A stretch of 13,910 nucleotides of DNA from Phoronis pallida (Eukaryota; Phoronida; Phoronidae): contig JAOXYC010116666.1 in the NCBI GenBank assembly GCA_028565715.1, positions 1-13,910 of the forward strand, read 5' to 3'. Positions 1-9,600 of the stretch are shown one piece after another. The notes beneath the pieces were generated by a model, which made no database searches, was not told the origin of the DNA, and saw nothing but the letters and a program-made list of their open reading frames with translations. How positions within the stretch are numbered: position 1 is the stretch's first letter; each line of letters opens with the position of its first letter. The translations under genes and the position numbers were made by a program.

Positions 1-172
1 ACTAACAAATATCCATAAACAATAAATTATCAAATGTTGATTTCATCTACTAATATTTACTCAATCATAACATGATGTCCAAAATCTTGCAACTTTTCAC
101 TGAACCAGATGAATTATGACCTGATTTGAAAGTTTCTTGTAGCTCAATGCAATTCATCATCTGAACTAGAGA

Positions 173-335
173 TTGAAACAAAAACAACAATTGTTTTCAG
201 CGACATGTTTCGACGTGTATTCTTGTTCCTGCTTTTATAATCAGCCACATGGCTTGGCATTCACTAAAAAAAGCTCTAGAATAACATGACGTACACTTCC
301 AAACATGTCGCTGAAAAAACTTGTTTTTGTTTCAA
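173..335. repeat. Foldback / MITE-like inverted repeat
   Basis: Outer 15 bases (173-187 and 321-335) are perfectly complementary, and a second 17-base block (194-210 with 301-317, core CAGCGACATGTTT) is perfect too; pairing weakens to about 219 and 292. The spacer is about 72 bases. No coding capacity. Confidence 0.8.
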
Positions 336-633
336 CTCTACTACCCCTCACAGCCACAAGAAAATTTGAAAACTAGAGATTGATTATTTGTAGTCAGCAT
401 ATTGTGCTCAGTCGTTATGTAGTGATTTTAAAATAACTTGAGCTAGTTACACAGGCAGATCCTTTCTAATTCTACACTTAAACCTTGCTGCTGTTATTTT
501 TCAATCTAGGACCTAAAACTGTCCAAATCTGGTGCTACTAAATCAACATTTGACTAGCTCAACATGGGCTTACAGCATCCAGGTATCTCTACTTCATCTC
601 TCACTTCCACAAGAAAGAAAACTATTTGAAGTG

Positions 634-639
634 TTTAAT
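634..639 (-). promoter_or_regulatory. Possible poly(A) signal ATTAAA
   Basis: ATTAAA on the minus strand, 36 bases past the stop codon. This would give a very short 3' UTR. I saw no AATAAA on the minus strand between here and position 1, so this or a variant hexamer may serve. Confidence 0.3.
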
Positions 640-674
640 TCATGTTGCAGCTACAAGCAATTAGTCAGTCAAGG

Positions 675-695
675 TCATCGTTCTTCGGAGTAAAC
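675..695 (-). CDS. MAP3K4: MAP3K4 window exon 21, terminal coding piece (VYSEER and stop)
   Basis: Seven codons including stop TGA at 675-677. Acceptor tgtttattttag precedes GTT. Chosen because phase 0 fits exon 20 and because FIK plus VYSEER resembles the short Val-x-x-acidic-acidic tail that closes vertebrate MAP3K4. The match is short, so it is likely rather than proven. Confidence 0.75.
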   Translation of the reverse strand, partial: VYSEER

Positions 696-3600
696 CTAAA
701 ATAAACAATGGGACCAAGGTGAACACATGAAGGATTATAGAAAATATCTGATTTAGTTTCCACAGAGTGTTTGAAATTTGGCTTAGAAACAAAACACGGC
801 TTTTACTATATTTATATATAGTTTTATCATTATATATTTATTTGGTTCATCTTGGTACAATGAAAACAAAATGACCACATGTCTTAACAGTTCAACCCTG
901 CTGCTCATTTACGATTACCCAATTCATCAGTAATAAAAAGTGCTGAATATCTATGAATATTTTGTTGAAACCCATGGTCCATTTTGTTTTTATGAACTAA
1001 GTCGAGTTACCAAATAAACCTTTTGCAGAACATAGGAAGAGAAAGCAATTCTAATGTTTTCTAGGATGTTTGACAATGGTACATCTTAAAAAGCACTCAA
1101 CTTCTCCAGTACAATGGGGACTGAACCTAAATGAAGCATTGCATTCAACAAAAACTGCATTTGCGACAAAGTTCAACAGATTCCAACAAACCTTTATGAA
1201 AGGATGATCCATAAGTTGACTGGCCAGAGCTCTCTGTTTTGGATCCTGCTCAAAACACAATGACAAGAAGTCTTTCCCCTCTTCACTCAAGTGATCGGGT
1301 ATAGCTGGTGTGAAACCCATGCCAACTTTAAACATAATCTGATAGTTGTTCTCCAACTCATGCCATGGACGCTATAACAAGGAAACATTGAACTTTACAA
1401 CATTTTGTGGAGAAATGAAACATTCAGAAAAAACAAAAATTAAACCTGTGATGCAGTAGACACTGCTCTAGGTGAAGATAAGCAAGGGATAAAGTGAAAA
1501 CATTTAAATAAAAATAAACAGCGTCTGCTAATTGAAGGCAGTCGATTTCCTTAATGATACACACTAGAATTTTTTCACTACACGGCAGTGACATCATTTA
1601 AAGAAAAATCAACAAAGTGACCTTGGAATACCATAATGAGACGTATTCTTTGTTGCCTGTTGGTGGGTGCCATCTGGTGGTCTGCGCTCTTCTTATTGTC
1701 ATTGTGATTCGGCGGGGAAAATTCCACCCTGCCTCATTTTGAATTCCTTTGTTTCTGTCAGAGTAGAGTTGGATTGAGAATATGACTAGTGAGTTATGTT
1801 TGAAAAGTATTATTTGTTAAAAGTATTAGTTTTTGTCTTCACATTACGTTTCTTGTTTGTAAAATCTTATGAATATATGATTAATGTTGTACCTTTCCAG
1901 TGACCATCTCTACAACAACACACCCCAGACTCCAGATATCAGCAGCTCTACCATGTCCTTCTGTGGCATTCTTTGTTATCACTTCAGGGGCCATAAATGC
2001 TGGAAATTACATCAAAGTTGAAAATAAGTTCGAAAAATGTTGCGTTCCGAATTGAACCCAGAGTAGTTTGCACACTAGGCAAGTACTCTTACCAACTGAG
2101 CCTTTGAAACCGATATGACGGGAACAGCAAAAATATAATCATATTATCAATGTATCAGATTTATTTTTGAGGTGTACGTCCGTTTGAGTGATTGTAGATA
2201 ATGAACTTCTAATTTTAATTTAAAAGGTTTAAGGCAGTGATTCAATTTCAACAATATTATTGTCATGTTTTTAGTAATTGCTCTAGGACCATAACATAAT
2301 ATTAAATAATGCCTACATCATTATTTGGGGTGTATACTTTTTGGCACTATTTAAAAATCTGTCATATTTTCATCAAAGGGACATAATATTGTATGCTACA
2401 TAAAGAAAAAAAAAATCCAAATTTTTCAACAGGCTTTGAAGTTTGTGATTTTTTTATAGAAAACATTTCAGTAGAATCTTGGTCCAAGAAACATCAGACA
2501 ATCCTTCTCTGTCAACCTACCTGTAGTTCCGACTAGGTTATTAACCTCCCCAGGCATTGTAGTATGATTCTTGAGTTTCACTGAACATCCAAAGTCACCC
2601 AGTTTGACTGGACCAGTGGAAGTGAGAAATATGTTAGCACCTGTGAACAACCAGAAATGGAAACATAAATAAAACATTAAGTGTTTTTGATCGTTGCATA
2701 TAGTGTGAAAAATGACATTTTAAAGCTTTTGAAATTTTCAAAGCTCTTGACCAGTGATATCCACCAGTAAACCGTGGATATCAATTGTGTAGACCAGATG
2801 GAGCTGTGTTCCAATTCTATGCGCAATCATAAAAGTCAAGAGTTTTGGCATGGGAAGCCAAATAAATAAATGACATTCACTTTTGGGTAGATTCCTGGTG
2901 GTTATTTACAGTTATTCACAAAACATAAAATTTTATTTTTTTTAAATGAATTCGAAAATAAGGGAAACATGAACTGCAAAGACTATTTGGGCCAATGACT
3001 GTTTTTGCATAAACATCTAAACAATCAGAAATGTTAATGATAAAAAACAGTCAAAAATTCACAAACCTTTGATATCTCTATGTACAATACCATGTTCATG
3101 TAGCACGTTGACAGCCACAAGGATCTCCTTGGTATATTTGCGCACTATTGCCTCAGTCAAGCCCACTTTAGCCGCTTCCTCTATTGTACCTTCATCACAG
3201 TACTCCATGAATATCAACATTTCATCCTATAAAATATATGCAAAGGATTATAAGTAAACATTAACGGGATTTATAGGCGATGTGCAATGCCAGCCATTTC
3301 AGATTTTGTATTGGTGATGATGTAAAAGAGAGCTTTGTTTTTTCCATATTACATAAAAATTGCTTCAACACAACAGGACTCCCTGTTTTATGCAAATATC
3401 ACAAACAAAGATCATGCTTCATATATGTTCAACACATGTGATCTGCAGACAAATTGGATAATTATTAAAGGCACATTGTCTATTGTAAGTGTCTGCCTTT
3501 GCTATGCATATCCAACACACAGGGTCAATAGGTTTCTGTTCTCTGAGCAAGTAACTTTGCATGAATTTCTCCACTTGAATCAGCTACAAAAATAAGTACC

Positions 3601-6600
3601 AGGAAAAACATGCCTGAGAGGAACATATAAATCATGTCAACTTGTCAATAGAAATGACTTACCCTATGCACCTCAACTCCATAATACTTGACTAGACTTT
3701 CGTGTTGAATTCCCTCAAAATTCTTGATTTCATCAGCAATGTCTTTGATTGTTTGATGGTCATTTGGAACAAATTTGATCTGAAATAAAAAACCAACATG
3801 CCATTGAAATCATATTTGCTAACACATACAGTTTTGGAAGAGCTACATTTATGTTTATATAGCCAAGTGTTATTGAAAACACAACTGATCTTACTTTTTT
3901 CGAGTTTCAGGTGGGTTTTTCTCGTAATGTCTGAATAAGCGTTTTTGCTCAGCTGGTAAATGTCCCAATAGCAATCCAAACGTTGCCATCCATAACAGTA
4001 AAAGATGCGTAGATTTAAAATAATACATATATTCTGATACTTCGAACAAGCTCTGTTCATTTCAGGATACACAATGGTAAAATCGTAAAAGTGCGCCAAA
4101 ATTTGTACACAATTCAGTTACGATGATTTTTTCTGTCTTTTCAAATTTTGTACACAAATGCGCATGACAGGAATAACAAAAGAAGTGTGAAAATCATTAC
4201 ATATAAATTTAGATGACATATGCGCCCTAGTGGCCAAACAAGGAACTAACTTAAGAGTACAATTTTAGAATGCGTTGTTTACCTGTTTCTTGAATGTTGA
4301 TTGACGGTTTTTCAAATTTAATTACTAGACTCTCCAAGATTGTAAGTCGATCAACGTCGCATTCAAAGAATTTAAGTATTTTCTACAATTTCTGAGCGAG
4401 TGATTTTACGATTGTGATTTGAAATGAAGTGATGTTGTAAAGCACCGTTTTGGAGATGCTAGCTCAGGCGTCTTGATAGAGTACACGTAGTTTCACCTAT
4501 ATATCTGGATTTGGAGTTGTGATGACAACAGCCATTGACTGGACAAACAAATTCGTACACCAGATTGGTTCTAGCGGAGCATGGGCGGTATTATTGCGCA
4601 TAACTAAACTTTTAGTTGACTTATAATACACTATCACTTTCAAACTACACAAACATTATGTTTATATAAATAACATGGTTATCATAAGAAGCGATAACCT
4701 GGATCATAGAGTCTTCATCAGGTTTGAGTTTATGCCTTTATCTCATTGATCAGATGCAAGCAATTTTTTTTTAAAAATGCACAGTTCAAAGACCACACTA
4801 ACCTCTTTCATAGCCATAATATTCGCAGTGTCCATGTTGACGGCAGCGTACACCTTACCAAACTGGCCTTCACCTGGGAATGAATCAGATCTAAGTTATA
4901 AACATAATGATAATAAACAACTACGGACTGAGTCTTACCAATGTACACTTTCAAAAGTGCAAAATCCTTAATGTATATATTTAAAATAGCCGTTACCAAC
5001 GTATAGTAGTAAATGATAAAAATAAATAAATAAATTAAAAGTATGACGGTTTAAGTCGGTATATTAAAATGAGTAAAACTGCCAACGTTCCGGATTTCTC
5101 CTTCTTCAAGGGCTGGGTAAAAATAAATGACAAACACAGTACAGGTAGCTCAACATAGATGAATGGAATAGGTAAACAATAGTAATGAATAGGTGAAAGA
5201 AAAATTTACATAAGATTAAGTCACTGAATAAAATATAGGGGTTAAAAATCCTTAATAAACAAGAGCTACGCAATTGATATGCATCCATGGCATTTCTTGT
5301 TTTACAATGACAAAGCTCATAATATGATGCTATAAAACATAAAATCTTATGTGATTAGACAAATAATATTGACTGAAATTCATGGCCTGTAGAGTGCAAT
5401 TTAAAAATTGTTCCCAAAGAAGCCATCTTGAAACAAATATCAAGACAACACCCCTTCAGAAAACTAGGATGACATTCAAGTATTTAATTTTTTTTAGGTG
5501 AATCGTTTAATTAATGAGACCTGTAGAAAGCAAAACATATAAAAACATAATTCAAAATGGCCACCAGGACTGCCATCATGTTGACAAAAGATACTTGAAT
5601 TCAAAAGTAGCCGCCCTCTTTATGCCAGTAACAAGAATATGAAGTTTAATCTAAATTTCATCACGGCTAAGTATTACATTTGAAAAAACAGTGATTATCT
5701 TAACTCTATGTTTCCAAAAACTTACCAATTTTCTGTCCTCTCTGCCACTTAAAATTGACTCTTCTACCAGCTATGTGATAATCAATCTCGCTTTTTTGCC
5801 CTGTGGTACGACCAATAACTTGTCTTGAAAACAGCTCAGTATTCCGTCTGTCCTCCAATGCAGCGATGGATGCATTCACTTTTTCCATGGGACTTAACGG
5901 TTCCACTGAAAAAAGCAATACTTTTTTCAACTCTACAACATGACCAACCAGAAACCTTTGATAAACATCTTTTAAAGAGAAAAGCTTCAAAACCAATAAT
6001 TTGGTCATGCTGTCAGAATGGAAAAATCTAGACTTTTTCATTGGATGCCACCAGGTTATAGGCACAGAGGAGGGACATGCCGATTGAAAGGGGTCTGGCT
6101 TTAACCAAACTTCAGTCAAATGGGACCATTGATATGGCAAAGACAGATGTCTCTGGAATCAAATGGTGAGGGCGCTATACGTCTTTGAAAGGCAGCGGCT
6201 GAGTAAGTGTGTGAATAAACATTTAGTTCATAACAACAAAAAATCTGCTTAATATGCCAGAGAGACAACACAAAACAATGAAAAGGGCAATAATGATGAA
6301 GATTAACTACACAATCTCACCTTCTCCATCAACCTGCATGACCAGTCCACCATCTTCACCATCTACAATCTTTACCTCCTGTGGGTGATCAAGACTGGCA
6401 CTTCTGAAGTCACGACTACTACCTGTAATAAACAACAATTTACATACAAAAACATTCATTAAGAGAACCAGCGTTTAATTTTTTGACTAAGTTGATTTTA
6501 GCATGACAGCAAAGTTTCATCAATATCTGCAAGTGGTTTTCAAGTGGTAACAAGCAATTTTCTATTCCATTACTAGTTTTTCCACCAGAGGAGTTGGGGT

Positions 6601-9600
6601 AAATATGACTAACAGAAAAGCAACCAGTGCTTGCCCTTTGATACAAGGAACATAAGTTTTGTCAAATTTCTCAAGCTGTTCTCAAGATGATCTGCGAACA
6701 AGCAATTGGATGAAATGACAAGCTGCCTACAAGAAATTTATTCATGAGCCTTTAGTATTTATGACTGCATAAGTGAACCAGAGTTTGCATGCAAAACTAC
6801 ACTATCAAATTACATTACTGACCAAAGACCTTATAATTGAAGACAGTCAACTCTCATGATTACTGCTTGCATCGATTTCTAATCTTGTCTGTTCAATTGC
6901 ATGTGTCGATTTTACTAATCTTAGTTGGTACTTGACTTTAATAGCAAATAATTGTCATTCCAGCAATATTTCATCAATTATTTCGGAAGTTATTGCAACT
7001 CAAAGTACTCCGATCCCCCTCTGTTTTCTGCTTATGGCAGACGGGTGCAACTAGCGACATGTGTTGGACGATACGGAAGCACCGTATCGTTCAATAGGAA
7101 CCGCCACTAGCACCCCGTCTGCTGTAAGCAAAACTCGCGTGCACGCTTTTTTACACGGCAACGTTGTAGAGTTGACAGTATCTATATATACAGTATCTGG
7201 TTATACTAACCGAAGACATCAGCCGAGTTAGGTGTTGATGGTGGATCACTGTGTGATGACCGTGTTGATAGAGATCTGGAGGGTCTTGATGGCTCGGGAC
7301 ATGATAACTGGTTCTTGTATACATATCTCTGGGCTGTTACATCTGGACTGCTCACACGATTAGAGAAATGTCTTCGATCTAAATCAAGAATATAATGTGG
7401 ATATTATTAATCACAATTTTGCATTTAATAGAAAATAAACCAAATTAAAAATATTCAAATAAAAAAAAATATTTTTATAACTGCTTTGAAATCAGAAAGG
7501 GTATTATATAATACAAGACAACAAGGTTTTTATTTAAAATAAAATCAATACTTTTATATCTTGTTTCTAAAGATTTTCCAAAATTATCAATATTAGTCCC
7601 AAATAAACATAAATCAAAGAAAAACTTTACTTATCGTAGTTTACCTGATCCAGGTTTGTCTTTTGTGCCTATCACATGAACTACACAGCCATTAATTAGC
7701 TTCTTCAACTCATCAAAATGTGACGTGGACAATGTTGCCAGATTACGAGGCTCACATGCGACTATCAGAAACTCCAATCCATGGTTTGCCCACCTAAAAC
7801 ACATTAGATTCAGTTCATATTCAATGTCACTTTCAGAGAAAGAATAATGTCATCTTTTTGAATTATTTTTCTTTTGGTGACAGAGTGGTGACAGCTCCCG
7901 TCCTAAATCTCCTTGGAATAACACTTTTAGACTAATCATGGATAATAGAATTCCATCGCATTTCTCTGTTCCTGCAATTTTAGAGTGAGTTAATTAAATT
8001 ACTGTTATTGACAATTTGAAATATTGTGATCTAAAAAGTATACACTGTAATGCAGTGGTTCTGTCTAGAAATCATATCAACTCAACATTTGGTGAAACGG
8101 AAGGGTTGATGGCTTGAAAAATAGGGTCATGGCCAGCAGTGGGAAAATCAAGATGGTAAAGGTGATTGATTGACTACCAGGAGAACTGTTTCATTCCATG
8201 GGAACACAGTATAGTTATTCAACAACAAACCTTGGTCTCAGTCCACGACCACGCTCACATTTCTTGGTGACAAACTGCATCCACTGTTTGGCAAATGATA
8301 ACAAGCCTTGTCCCAACTTCTGACGCGTATCCCCACTGACGAGTCTTGTTACTTCTTTATGATACTGGAAGCATTTAAATTAGCATAAATTCAAAATAGG
8401 TGATTGGCTCTTACCTTATTTTAAGACTCCTGAAATCATTTGCAGCATATTGTACATATACCAAATTAATTTAAATAATTCAAATTTTAATTTTAAAAAT
8501 CTCTTGAAAAACATCAAATCAGCAGATCAGCTTTAATACAACCAATCCATCATAAAAATGATCAAATTCTAAAAATTGCAGGCAATTGCTAAGAGAGTTG
8601 TCAATAAAAAACAAAAAAGATTTTCAACCTCAAAGCCAAAGCTGAAACACTGATGCATGGTCTCCCTGTAAAGTTTTTCCAGGTTAGCTTTCTCTAATTC
8701 CTCCAGCTTGGATAGATCTTCTGTGTTTAGTTTCTCATCAACCTTTTCTATTGCACTTGATATTTTCTCACGCAAACCTAAAGCAGTTGTCTGAAAAAAA
8801 AATGGAAGTAATCAATAAAGCAAAATGAAGGTAGTGAATATAGAAAGTGAATTTTGCTTGGAAGTTTTGCCTCCAGGGTTCAGTTCCACTAAACTTAACT
8901 TTCACAGATTTTAATTTGGGCAAGTGATACCATTAGTCAATTTCCGATTGAAACTGGGGTCTGGTCTAATGCCCTTAACAAAGAACTACCAATGGTTAGT
9001 TTGATTTTTTTTTTGCAAAACATTAGCAAATTGTTGCCTTTGGTATTAACCCTGTCTAGAACCGGCCTCAAGTCAGTTCGAGTCTATTGTGTTATAGTCG
9101 CACAGTACGCTCGCATTCTGAATACATTTAATAAACACGACCGTGATTACCCGAGTACAAAATAGTGACTTACACATTGGAGTGTATGACAGGGACTGCT
9201 CGAGTTGTAGAACAATTCTGGCAATCTCTGGTTTACGTGACACAAGTCATTTTTTCCACGAGTCATTTGAAAATAGTATTTATAGACAACTCCTCGTATA
9301 TTTTTTGTGTATTTTTTCCATTAACACACAGGCAACCAGCTGCCTGTTGCTAATCTGATAATTGGCCAATTATTCATCAACAGAGGTCGTCAGATAGGGT
9401 TCTACTCTGGCGTTTGGGGGAACCAGGTCCATGTGTAGTAAGTCCGACCGCAACTACACATGGAAATAGCTCCCATTTATTGAATTACAATTTGATACTC
9501 ACCTTCAATTCATCTAAAGATTCAGCAATGGCCTGATGACATGAGGTCTGTTCGTTGATGAGTTCAACAACTTTACCAACTTTTTGTTCAAACTCCTTTC

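Larger units (their letters stand above)
1..674. other. 3' UTR and/or downstream flank
   Basis: No second gene seen on either strand. Holds a foldback element (173-335), a direct repeat on either side of it, and a perfect 14-base inverted pair at 30-43 and 540-553. The extent of the 3' UTR cannot be read from sequence. Confidence 0.5.

Noticed and set aside
1660-1690. CCATCTGGTGG string as a CTCF-type site
   Set aside because: Too many departures from the core outside the GGTGG part.
3069-3257. Plus-strand open frame
   Set aside because: Antisense shadow of kinase exon 17.
3946-3985. A-box-like string GCTCAGCTGGTAAATG, possible third SINE
   Set aside because: No B box at the right distance; left as unproven.
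3692-4099. 135-codon minus-strand open frame
   Set aside because: It overlaps exon 16 in the wrong frame and otherwise lies in intron 15; no protein similarity, A/T-driven composition.
4777-4971. Plus-strand open frame with a hydrophobic start resembling a signal peptide
   Set aside because: It is the antisense of kinase exon 15 (4803-4873) running into intron; the hydrophobic run is a by-product of the complementary strand.
5825-6031. Plus-strand open frame
   Set aside because: Antisense to exon 14 and intron 13; no recognisable protein.
8873-8890. B-box-like GGGTTCAGTTCC in intron 8
   Set aside because: One mismatch in the core and no A box upstream.
9143-9358. Two overlapping plus-strand open frames in intron 8
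   Set aside because: Two frames open over the same bases, neither with a known domain; more likely due to composition of an inserted element.
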